DNA of 64,000 nucleotides, taken from VRUE01 sp963697695. GTDB taxonomy: Bacteria; Actinomycetota; Thermoleophilia; Solirubrobacterales; 70-9. The stretch is taken from positions 248,001 to 312,000 of the forward strand of contig OY969094.1 of assembly GCA_963697695.1 (NCBI GenBank), in the 5' to 3' direction. Each line of letters starts with the position of its first letter. Position 1 is the stretch's first letter. This document shows, piece by piece, positions 33,276 through 45,141 of the stretch. The notes under the pieces were generated by a model, which saw only the letters and a program-made list of their open reading frames with translations, did no database searches and was not told the DNA's origin. Made by a program: the position numbers and the translations under genes.

Positions 33276-33949
33276 CGCGCCGCCTCGCGCAGCTTCGTCG
33301 TCAACTCGTCGATCTCCGCGGCACGCAGCTTGTGGGCGACCCGGTTGGCGACGAAGCGAGCGGTGCACTCGAGGATCTCCTCGCGCACCTCGAGGTCGTT
33401 CTCCTCCAGGGTGCGGCCGGTGGCGACCAGGTCGACGATCCCGTCGGCGAGGCCGACCAGGGGCGCCAGCTCGACCGAGCCCTTGACCTCGATCACCTCG
33501 ACCTGCCGGCCGGTGCTCTCGAAGTGGCGCTCGGCGATCCGCGGGTACTTGGTCGCGATCCGCATCATCCCGAGGCGACGCTGGCTCTCCCCCAGACTCT
33601 CGTCTCCCACCCGGCCGGCCAGCACCATGCGGCAGCGGCCGAAGCCGAGGTCGAGCAGCTCGTAGACAACCCGATCGGCCTGCTCGAGCAGCACGTCCTT
33701 GCCGGTGATGCCGACGTCGGCGGCACCGGCCTCGACATAGGTGGGCACGTCGGAGGGCCGCATCGTCACCAGCACGATCCCGTCCCCCTCGAAGATCAGC
33801 GAGCGCGACTCGCCGCGCACAGGGCTCGTGTCGATGCCGATCCGGTCAAGCACCTCGAGGGCTTCACCGAGCAGCGCTCCGCGCGGCACCGCGAGCTTCA
33901 GCGGTCCCTCGGCCTTGACGCGACCCATCCCGGCGACCTCGACGCTCAC
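33272..33949 (-). CDS. hisG: ATP phosphoribosyltransferase, short (HisG-S) form
   Basis: 225 residues without the C-terminal ACT-like regulatory domain of the long form. Motifs LKLAVPRGALLGEALEVL, TMRPSDVPTYVEAGAADVGITGKDVLLE and VIEVKGSVELAPLVGLADGIVDLVATGRTL. First enzyme of histidine synthesis; the short form needs HisZ, which is encoded immediately upstream with a 4-nt overlap. Confidence 0.95.
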   Translation of the reverse strand: MSVEVAGMGRVKAEGPLKLAVPRGALLGEALEVLDRIGIDTSPVRGESRSLIFEGDGIVLVTMRPSDVPTYVEAGAADVGITGKDVLLEQADRVVYELLDLGFGRCRMVLAGRVGDESLGESQRRLGMMRIATKYPRIAERHFESTGRQVEVIEVKGSVELAPLVGLADGIVDLVATGRTLEENDLEVREEILECTARFVANRVAHKLRAAEIDELTTKLREAAR

Positions 33950-34938
33950 GGATCGCTCCTCGCTCGCGACTCCTCCATCTGGGCGACGTGGACCCGCTCC
34001 AGATAGAGGGCGAAGCCGGCCGCCGGCAGATCGAGCCCAAAGCGCTGGAGCAGGCGGTCATAGCGCCCGCCGCCACCGAGCACGTGACCAAGGGCCGGGT
34101 CGTAGACCTCGAGAATGGCGCCGCTGTAGTAGCCGAGGTGACGCAGCAGGCCGAGGTCGATCTGCACCCGGCCCGCAGCGCCGCGAGCGTCCAGCGCCTC
34201 GTAGGTGTCGCCGATCCGCGCGGTCGCCCGCTCGACCGCGGCACCACCCAGCGAGCGCGCCTCGTCGAGCACCTCACGGCCGCCGCGCAGCTGGGAGAGC
34301 GCAACGCAGGTGGCGACCTGCTCCTCGCCGATACCGTCCAGCGCCGAGAGCTCCGCCTCGAGGCCGACCAAGTCGTGCGCGGCGAGCCGCTCGAGAATCG
34401 AGTCACGCGCCTCGCCCTCCACCCCGAACTCAGCCAGCAGCTGCCGGTAGAGGTCCGCATCGCCGAGGCCGATCACGGCGCGGTTGAGCCCGATGGCGTC
34501 CAGCGCCGCCTCCAGCACCTCGACCACCTCGGCGGTGCCGTCCGGGGCCGGGGCGCCGATCAGCTCGACCCCCGCCTGGGCGAACTCGCGCATCTGGCCG
34601 CGTTGCGGCCGTACGGCACGGAAGGCGTTGGCCAGGTAACAGAAGCGCAGCGGCGGCTCCGCATCCGCGTAGCGGCTGGCGGCCAGCCTGGCGATCGGGA
34701 TCGTCATATCGGAGCGCAGGGCAAGCAGGTCGCCGCGCTCGTCGAAGAAACGGTAGGCGCTCTCGGCCGTGCGCCCGTCCCCCCGCGCCAGCACCTCGTC
34801 GTACTCGATCGCCGGCGTCGAGACCTCGCCGTAGCCACGGCTCTCGAAGACCTCGATCATCGCCAGGTGCAACCGGCGCAGCTCCCGCATCTCGTCGGGC
34901 AGGACGTCGCGGGTCCCAGGTGGAATCGGGTGAATCAT
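33946..34938 (-). CDS. hisZ: ATP phosphoribosyltransferase regulatory subunit
   Basis: 330 residues with a histidyl-tRNA-synthetase-like fold: HPIPPGTRDVLPDEM, STPAIEYDEVL, LALRSDMTIPIARL and FRAVRPQRGQMREFAQAGVELIG. It lacks the anticodon-binding domain of HisRS and pairs with short HisG, which confirms a HisZ role. First gene of the his cluster, 36 nt after murA. Confidence 0.93.
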   Translation of the reverse strand: MIHPIPPGTRDVLPDEMRELRRLHLAMIEVFESRGYGEVSTPAIEYDEVLARGDGRTAESAYRFFDERGDLLALRSDMTIPIARLAASRYADAEPPLRFCYLANAFRAVRPQRGQMREFAQAGVELIGAPAPDGTAEVVEVLEAALDAIGLNRAVIGLGDADLYRQLLAEFGVEGEARDSILERLAAHDLVGLEAELSALDGIGEEQVATCVALSQLRGGREVLDEARSLGGAAVERATARIGDTYEALDARGAAGRVQIDLGLLRHLGYYSGAILEVYDPALGHVLGGGGRYDRLLQRFGLDLPAAGFALYLERVHVAQMEESRARSDP

Positions 34939-34974
34939 CCGCCGGACCTTACGAGAGTTGCCGCAAATGCCCTG

Positions 34975-36272
34975 CTAGGCAGGGACCTCTGACGACACCC
35001 GTTCAATCTGGGCGCCGAGGCTGCGCAAGCGCTCGTCGATCTGCTCGTAGCCACGGTCGATCTGGCGGATATTGCCGATCTCCGAGGTGCCGTCGGCAGC
35101 GAGGGCGGCGATGAGCATCGCCATGCCCGCGCGGATGTCCGGGCTCTCGACACGTTCGCCGTGAAGCCGGCTCGGACCGCTGACTATCGCCCTGTGGGGA
35201 TCGCACAGCGTGATCCGAGCGCCCATCGCGACAAGCTTGTCGACGAAGAAGAGACGGTTCTCGAACATCTTCTCGAAGATCAGGATCTCCCCATCCGCTT
35301 GGGTGGCGAGAGCCAGCGCAATCGAGGTGAGGTCGGCGGGGAAGGCGGGCCAGGGGCCGTCCTCGATCTTCGGGATCGCGTCGCCGACGTCTGACTTGAT
35401 CCGCAGCCTCTGCCCCGACGGCACGATCATGTCGTTGCCGTCGATCTCCGAGCTCAACCCCAGGCGGCGGAACTGGCGGCGGACCATGACCAGGTCGATC
35501 GGCTCGACCTCGCGGATCCGCAACTCGCCGCCGGTGGCGGCGGCGAGCGCCATGAAGCTGCCGACCTCGATGTGGTCGGCGGAGATCGTGTGCTCGGCGC
35601 CGCCGAGCCGGTCGCGGCCGTGCACCGTCATCACGTTGGAGCCGATGCCGTCGACCTGAGCTCCCATCGCGGCCAGGAGCCGGGCGAGGTCCTGGACGTG
35701 CGGCTCACAGGCGGCATTGGAGATCGTCGTCGGGCCCGGCGTCAGCGCCGCCGCCATCAGCGCGTTCTCGGTCCCCATCACCGAGGGCTCGTCCATGAAG
35801 ATCGCGCAGGGCTTGAGGCCGCCCGAGGGAGCGCTCAGCTCGATCCAGCGATCGCCGTTGACCTGGGCCCCGAGGTCGATGAAGGCGTCGAGGTGGGCGT
35901 CGAGGCGGCGGCGGCCGATGAAGTCTCCCCCGGGGGCGGCATCCGTGCCTCGCCAAAGCGCGCCAGCAGTGGACCGGCGAGCAGGAACGAAGCTCTGATC
36001 TGTTTCGAGAGCTCCTCGTCGACGACCGCATCGGAGACGCTGGCGGCGCAGAGGCGGACGCTGTTGTCGGCGACCCACTCCGCCTCCACCCCGAGCCGCT
36101 CGAGCAGCGCGATCTGCGCCTCGGTGTCGCGGATCCGCGGCACCCTGTGCAGCAGCAACTCCTCCTCGGTCAGCAGGCAGGCGGCGAGGATCGGCAGCGC
36201 CGCGTTCTTGTTGCCGGCGACCGTGAGCTCGCCGGAGAGCGGCACCCCGCCTTGGATGACGAATTTCTCCAT
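34975..36272 (-). pseudogene. murA: murA (UDP-GlcNAc 1-carboxyvinyltransferase) interrupted by a one-base frameshift
   Basis: Residues 1-115 (MEKFVIQGGVPLSGELTVAGNKNAALPILAACLL to ARFGEARMPPPG) read in one frame, and from GGDFIGRRRLDAHLDAFIDLGA to the end (DRGYEQIDERLRSLGAQIERV) in another. The switch lies in the run CCCCCGGGGG at 35927-35936; one extra base there restores a 432-residue enzyme. MurA makes UDP-GlcNAc-enolpyruvate, the first peptidoglycan step, and is normally essential, so a sequencing or assembly error in the homopolymer is likely, though a real mutation or frameshifting cannot be excluded. The catalytic Cys position holds Asp (GGDFIG, about residue 117), as in fosfomycin-insensitive enzymes. 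Confidence 0.88.
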
Positions 36273-36299
36273 CGGTTCCAGCTAGGGTAAACGGCCGTC

Positions 36300-37304
36300 A
36301 TGCGGAGAGGCTGGAAGATCCTGATCGGCGTCGTGGTGATTCTCGTCGTGCTGCTCGGCCTCAACGCCCTCAGCATCGACCACGAAACCAAGGCGGCAAG
36401 CGCCACCGAGCCTGACGGCCGCATTCTCGACCTGCCGGGCGGCGAGCTGCAGGCGATCGAACGCGGCCCGAGGGACGCCGGCCCGATCGTTCTCGTCCAT
36501 TGCTTCACCTGCTCGATCGACTGGTGGAAGGAGATGATCCCGCTCCTCGACGAGGACCATCGCGTCATCGCCCTCGACCTGCTTGGCCATGGCGGCTCGG
36601 AGAAGCCCCGCTCCGGCTACTCGATCGAGAACCAGGCGGACCTGATCGCGGCGGCGCTGGGTCGGCTTGGCGTGCGCGACGCGACAGTCGTCGGCCACTC
36701 GCTGGGAGGGCCGATTTCGATCGCCCTCGCCGAGCAATCGCCGCAGCTGGTCGACAGGCTGGTGGCCATGGACAGCATTCCCGACGCCTCCTATGGCGAT
36801 GTCGGGCTGATCGGGGAACTCGCCTTTGCGCCGGTCATCGGCGAGGCGTTCTGGCGGACCAAGCCCAACTTCGCGATCCGCGATGGCCTCGAGGTCGCCT
36901 TCGCGCCGGGCTTTCCGGTCCCCGACGCCTTCGTCGAGAACGTCAAGCAGATGACCTACAGCTCCTACTCCGGCTCCCACGACGGCTTCGACCAGTACAC
37001 CGGCGAGAAGCCGCTCGATGAGCGCGCAGCCGCGCTCGGCAAGCCGGTGCTGGCGATCATGGGCGCCGAGGAGCAGATCGCCGACGACCCCGAGGAGGCC
37101 CTCGCCGCTTATGCCAAGGGCGGCCCCGAGGTGCAGACGAGGCTGATCGACGGCGCCGGGCACTCTCCCAACGTCGAGAAGCCCGCCGAGACAGCCGCCA
37201 TCGTGCTCGATTTCGCGACCCCGCCAGAGCCCAAACGAGGCGCTCCCAGGCACAAAATGCAAGAACGAATGCAGGATCGAGACGGCGTCCGAGGGCGTTC
37301 TTAG
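36300..37304 (+). CDS. Membrane-anchored alpha/beta hydrolase
   Basis: 334 residues. An N-terminal anchor (WKILIGVVVILVVLLGLNAL) is followed by an alpha/beta hydrolase domain: IVLVHCFTCSIDWW (oxyanion region), ALDLLGHGGSEKP, nucleophile elbow VVGHSLGGPI, and the catalytic His in IDGAGHSPNVEKP. The likely acid is in the IMGAEEQIADDP strand. Substrate unknown. Divergent from murA with only 27 nt between the start codons, so the promoters overlap the coding or leader regions. Confidence 0.85.
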   Translation: MRRGWKILIGVVVILVVLLGLNALSIDHETKAASATEPDGRILDLPGGELQAIERGPRDAGPIVLVHCFTCSIDWWKEMIPLLDEDHRVIALDLLGHGGSEKPRSGYSIENQADLIAAALGRLGVRDATVVGHSLGGPISIALAEQSPQLVDRLVAMDSIPDASYGDVGLIGELAFAPVIGEAFWRTKPNFAIRDGLEVAFAPGFPVPDAFVENVKQMTYSSYSGSHDGFDQYTGEKPLDERAAALGKPVLAIMGAEEQIADDPEEALAAYAKGGPEVQTRLIDGAGHSPNVEKPAETAAIVLDFATPPEPKRGAPRHKMQERMQDRDGVRGRS

Positions 37305-37397
37305 ATTACGAACCTATGTTCGATTCAAAGACATCGCTCTCCGGACGGCTCAGCGACGCCGTCGACCTGCTGATCGACTTCGCAACGCTTGGCGAGT

Positions 37398-38678
37398 ATG
37401 GCTTGGAGCCGGTTGGGAGGCCGGATCCATGCCAGTCTCGTCATCGCTCGCGTCCAGCATCGGCAACCTCCCGCCGGCGTGCCGGCGACCACACCCTCGC
37501 CACCCGCCACTGAGGTGGATCGGCGGGGCTGGCTCCGCCGCCACAGATGGGCGGTTGGCGCTGCGGTCGCCCTCGCCGCGGTGCTGATCGGCATCGGAGT
37601 TACGAGCTGGCATTTCGCCTCGTTGGTCCTGGTTCCCGATCACACCGCCTGGTCGGATCAGGTGGAGATAGAGGCGCTCCCTGCCGGTCGAATCGTGCTG
37701 AGGCAGAACGAGGCATCGCTGCGGCCCGGCTACTACGGGCTCAGCTGGGAGGCGGGCCATGCCGTGGTCGGACCGGTGCTTACGAAGGGGCCGGACACGG
37801 TGACACGGCGGCTGAGCGACGTGCGCGGGTATCTCGTCCCAGGCACAGATGCGGGACTCGAAACCAACGTCTACTCAGGCAACCCCCGTCAAGGCCGAGG
37901 CCTTCCCTTCAGAGCCGTCGACGTCAGAGGTGAGCTCGGGCCGATGCCGGCCTGGCTGATTCCCAGCTCCGGGCCGGCCTGGGCGATCCTGGTCCACGGC
38001 ATCAACGACGACCGAGAGATCGGGCTGAGGCTCGCTCCCGCGCTCCACCAGGCCGGCTTGACCTCGCTCGTCATCTCCTACCGTGACGACCTCGGCGCGC
38101 CCAGCAGCCCTGACGGCATGCACCACCAGGGCCAAACCGAGTGGCGCGACCTCGAGGCGGCGGTCAGATATGCCCTCGACCACGGTGCCCGGCGCCTGGT
38201 CCTGATCGGTTACTCGATGGGCGGCGCGCTGATCACCCAGTTCATGCAGCGATCCCCGCTTGCCGGCGAGGCCAATGCGCTCGTACTCGACGCGCCGGCG
38301 CTCGACTGGCAGGAGATCCTCTCCTTCAACGCGACGCGGATGGGCTTCCCATCGTTCGCGTCCCTTCCCGTCGAGTGGGCGATCGACGCCCGCATCGACG
38401 TCGACTGGGAGAGCCTCGATGCGGTCGAGCACCCTGAGGATTTCCAGCTGCCGATCCTGCTCTTCCACAGCCTCGACGACAAGGTCGTCCCGATCGAGAC
38501 GAGCGATGAGTTCGCCGAGGAGCTACCCCAGTGGGTGACCTACTACCGCGTCCCCGAGGCGGGCCACACCCAGAGCTGGAACGTCGACCCCGCCCTGTAC
38601 GAAGCGCGGCTCGAGAAATTCCTCGACGAAAACCTGGAAACAGAACGAGCCCGACCGTCAGGGTCGGGCTCGAAGTAA
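37398..38678 (+). CDS. Membrane-anchored alpha/beta hydrolase with long N-terminal region
   Basis: About 426 residues; the start is uncertain (TTG 37389, ATG 37398, or a GTG nearer the membrane segment). One membrane helix (WAVGAAVALAAVLIGIGVTSW), a beta-rich segment, then the hydrolase: AILVHGINDDREIG, nucleophile elbow LIGYSMGGALI, HSLDDKVVPIETS (acid) and PEAGHTQSWN (His). Similar proteins are annotated as serine aminopeptidase-like or BAAT-type hydrolases; substrate unknown. The last codons (ERARPSGSGSK) overlap a hairpin that looks like the terminator of the convergent rRNA operon. Confidence 0.8.
   Translation: MAWSRLGGRIHASLVIARVQHRQPPAGVPATTPSPPATEVDRRGWLRRHRWAVGAAVALAAVLIGIGVTSWHFASLVLVPDHTAWSDQVEIEALPAGRIVLRQNEASLRPGYYGLSWEAGHAVVGPVLTKGPDTVTRRLSDVRGYLVPGTDAGLETNVYSGNPRQGRGLPFRAVDVRGELGPMPAWLIPSSGPAWAILVHGINDDREIGLRLAPALHQAGLTSLVISYRDDLGAPSSPDGMHHQGQTEWRDLEAAVRYALDHGARRLVLIGYSMGGALITQFMQRSPLAGEANALVLDAPALDWQEILSFNATRMGFPSFASLPVEWAIDARIDVDWESLDAVEHPEDFQLPILLFHSLDDKVVPIETSDEFAEELPQWVTYYRVPEAGHTQSWNVDPALYEARLEKFLDENLETERARPSGSGSK
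38646..38672 (-). terminator. Rho-independent terminator of the rRNA operon, inside the convergent CDS
   Basis: CGAGCCCGACC (38646-38656) and GGTCGGGCTCG (38662-38672) form a perfect 11-bp stem with a 5-nt loop. On the minus strand it begins about 10 nt after 5S rRNA and is followed by TTCTGTTT. It lies completely inside the last codons of the plus-strand hydrolase gene. Confidence 0.7.
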
Positions 38679-38681
38679 GAA

Positions 38682-38798
38682 CCGGCGGCGACCTACTCTC
38701 CCAGGAGGTTGCCCTCCAAGTACCATCGGCGCTGAGAGGCTTAACTGCTCTGTTCGGAATGGGAAGAGGTGTCTCCCTCTCGCTATGCACCACCGGAA
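38682..38798 (-). rRNA. rrf: 5S ribosomal RNA
   Basis: On the minus strand the sequence runs from CCGGTGGTGCATAGCG to GAGAGTAGGTCGCCGCCGG, with the central CCCATTCCGAACAGAGCAG and GCCGATGGTACT signatures of bacterial 5S. About 117 nt; ends are estimated. It follows 23S by about 70 nt. Confidence 0.9.
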
Positions 38799-38822
38799 AT
38801 TTGCGAGACCGCCCCGGTGGAG

Positions 38823-38841
38823 CTTGAAAACCGCACAAGGC
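38823..38841 (-). other. 3' arm of the 23S precursor processing stem
   Basis: CTTGAAAACCGCACAAGGC (plus strand) is the reverse complement, with one mismatch (18 of 19), of 41944-41962 just upstream of 23S. The two arms would pair and enclose 23S, as for RNase III processing. Confidence 0.65.
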
Positions 38842-38867
38842 TTCGAAGTAGGTAATGAAAATATCCG

Positions 38868-41864
<2,997 letters not shown>

Positions 41865-42080
41865 GTGAGCGACCCGTGTGTAAACACACAGGTCGTTAAT
41901 TAAATTACCCAAGAGTCTGCATATGCAGACTCTCTTTCTCTTTGCCTTGTGCAGTTTTCAAGGTCCACCGAGGCACACACGGCGGATGCCTTCCGCCGGC
42001 GGTCTCTCAAAACTGAGCAGCGTACCCAGTGACACACAGTCACTGGGGAGCCCGGTCGACGTTCTAGAGAAATCTCCCTA
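41865..42080 (-). other. 16S-23S spacer without tRNA genes
   Basis: About 216 nt. I see no Ile or Ala tRNA. It holds the 3' arm of the 16S processing stem (42001-42023), the 5' arm of the 23S stem (41944-41962), a perfect 22-nt palindrome AGAGTCTGCATATGCAGACT plus CT (41912-41933), and a small hairpin CAGTGAC/GTCACTG near 42027-42045. Confidence 0.75.
41944..41962 (-). other. 5' arm of the 23S precursor processing stem
   Basis: GCCTTGTGCAGTTTTCAAG (plus strand), partner of 38823-38841. On the transcript it lies about 80 nt before 23S. Confidence 0.65.
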
Positions 42081-43624
<1,544 letters not shown>

Positions 43625-43788
43625 AAGGGTACTTCTACAGAGAGATGTCATGCCTGGCAAATACTCCAAATCGCCGGGTACACATACTCGGCGATCGGCA
43701 TGACGGGTAAATCAGACCATCCGGCGCGCTGGCGCACCAGATGGATCGGGCTCAAACAATCCACAGACCAATCCGGTCTGCGGAGTGC

Positions 43789-43811
43789 ACGCTGCTCAGT
43801 TTTCAAAGACC
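43789..43811 (-). other. 5' arm of the 16S precursor processing stem
   Basis: On the minus strand GGTCTTTGAAAACTGAGCAG plus CGT; its partner at 42001-42023 is complementary at 21 of 23 positions. The pair encloses 16S. The TTTGAAAACTGAGCAG block is typical of Gram-positive rRNA leaders. Confidence 0.65.
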
Positions 43812-43886
43812 GCTGCGCCTTGGCGGCGGGACTCGCCGCGCTTCACGCATGGGCCAGGCACCAGGCCTCGCCCAGAGGGACGAAGG

Positions 43887-43915
43887 AGTATAGCGCTGCG
43901 GCGGCGCTTTGCCTA
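43887..43915 (-). promoter_or_regulatory. Probable promoter of the rRNA operon
   Basis: Minus strand TAGGCA (43910-43915), 17-nt spacer, TATACT (43887-43892). The -35 hexamer overlaps the tyrS stop codon. It lies about 75 nt upstream of the 16S processing arm and about 260 nt upstream of 16S. The -35 matches the consensus at 4 of 6 positions. Confidence 0.5.
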
Positions 43916-45076
43916 GACGGAGGCGCGCAGACGGCGGAAGCGCCGCTTGCCGACCTGCAGGACCCGGCCGTCGAGCTGAGCCGGCTCGACATCCAGGCTA
44001 CCAGCCGCAACCGGCTCCCCATCGAGCTTTACGCCCCCCTGCTGGATCAGCCGCCGCGCCTCGCTGGAGCTGATCTCGAAGGCTCCGGCCATCAGCTTCG
44101 GCAGGTGGACGAGACCGCCATCGTCGGCGAGGAAAGGTGCAAGCTCGATCTCCTCGACGTTATCGGGAGCGCCGCGCTCGACGAAGAGCCGGTTGAAGTG
44201 CTCCTCCGCCGCCCGCGCGGCATCCGCGTCGTGGAAGCGCTCGACGACGCCGCGGGCCAGCGCCCGCTTGGCCTCGTTCGGAGGCGCATCCACCGCCGGC
44301 TCCGCGCCCAACACCAGGCGGAAGTACTCCGGCATCGCCTCGTCGGGCACGCGCATCGTCTTGCCGAACATCTCCTCCGGCGCCTCGGTGACGCCGATGT
44401 AGTTGTCCAGCGACTTGCTCATCTTCTGCACCCCGTCGATCCCGACCAGAATCGGCATCGTCAGGATCGACTGCGGTTTCTGCCCGTAGGCCGTCTGGAT
44501 GTCGCGGCCGAAGAGCAGGTTGAACTTCTGATCCGTGCCCCCCAGCTCGACGTCGGCCTCAACCGCAACGGAGTCGTAGCCCTGCAGCAGGGGGTAAAGC
44601 AGCTCCAGTGCCGCAATCGGCGCTCCCGCCGCCAGACGCTTCTGGAAGTCGTCGCGCTCGATCAGGCGGGCGACCGTGGTCTGAGCGAGCAGGCCGAGTA
44701 GCTCCTCCGGCTCCATCCGCAGCCACTCGCTGTTGAAGCGCACCTCGGTCAGCTCGCGGTTGAGCACCTTGAAGGCCTGCTCCTGGTAGGTGGCCGCATT
44801 GGTGGCGATCTCCTCGGGAGACGGCAGCGGCCGCTGGGCCGAGCGGCCGCTGGGATCGCCGACCCGCGCCGTGAAGTCGCCGACGATCAGCACCACCCGA
44901 TGACCGGCCTGTTGGAACTCGCGCAGCTTCTCCAGCACCACCGTGTGACCGAGGTGGATGTCCGGCGTGGTCGGATCGATACCCAGCTTCACGCGCAGCG
45001 GGCGCCCACCGGCAAGCTGCTCCTCGAGCATCCCCGCCGGCAGCACGTCGACCGCGTTACGCGTCAGGTCCGCCAC
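43913..45076 (-). CDS. tyrS: Tyrosyl-tRNA synthetase
   Basis: 387 residues from the GTG at 45076. Class I HIGH motif HLGH at 41-44, KMSKS at 218-222, and a C-terminal S4 RNA-binding domain (EISSSEARRLIQQGGVKLDGEPV). The KFNLLFGRDIQ and LELLYPLLQGYDSVAVEADVELGGTDQ blocks fit the TyrRZ-type. Charges tRNA-Tyr. Divergent from the penicillin-binding protein gene with 65 nt between starts; too short for a T-box leader. The rRNA promoter begins at its stop codon. Confidence 0.95.
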   Translation of the reverse strand: MADLTRNAVDVLPAGMLEEQLAGGRPLRVKLGIDPTTPDIHLGHTVVLEKLREFQQAGHRVVLIVGDFTARVGDPSGRSAQRPLPSPEEIATNAATYQEQAFKVLNRELTEVRFNSEWLRMEPEELLGLLAQTTVARLIERDDFQKRLAAGAPIAALELLYPLLQGYDSVAVEADVELGGTDQKFNLLFGRDIQTAYGQKPQSILTMPILVGIDGVQKMSKSLDNYIGVTEAPEEMFGKTMRVPDEAMPEYFRLVLGAEPAVDAPPNEAKRALARGVVERFHDADAARAAEEHFNRLFVERGAPDNVEEIELAPFLADDGGLVHLPKLMAGAFEISSSEARRLIQQGGVKLDGEPVAAGSLDVEPAQLDGRVLQVGKRRFRRLRASV

Positions 45077-45141
45077 GGTGCCAATGCTAGACTGCCGCGT
45101 TCGCTCGGCGGGCCGATCCTCGCCGAGCCCTCGACCTCTCG

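Noticed and set aside
36273..36299. Missing gene between murA and the divergent hydrolase
   Set aside because: The gap is only 27 nt and holds no more than leader sequence; the promoters must lie within or overlap the two genes.
37316..37513. Open frame starting MFDSKTSLSGRLSDAVDLLIDFATLGEYGLE between the two hydrolases
   Set aside because: The first 30 residues look protein-like and could be a gene remnant, but the rest overlaps the next gene in another frame and has no support.
41865..42080. tRNA-Ile or tRNA-Ala in the rRNA spacer
   Set aside because: No cloverleaf or GTTCGAATC-type T arm with flanking acceptor pairing is present.
45077..45141. T-box leader for tyrS
   Set aside because: Only 65 nt separate tyrS from the divergent gene, and no T-box sequence or terminator is seen.
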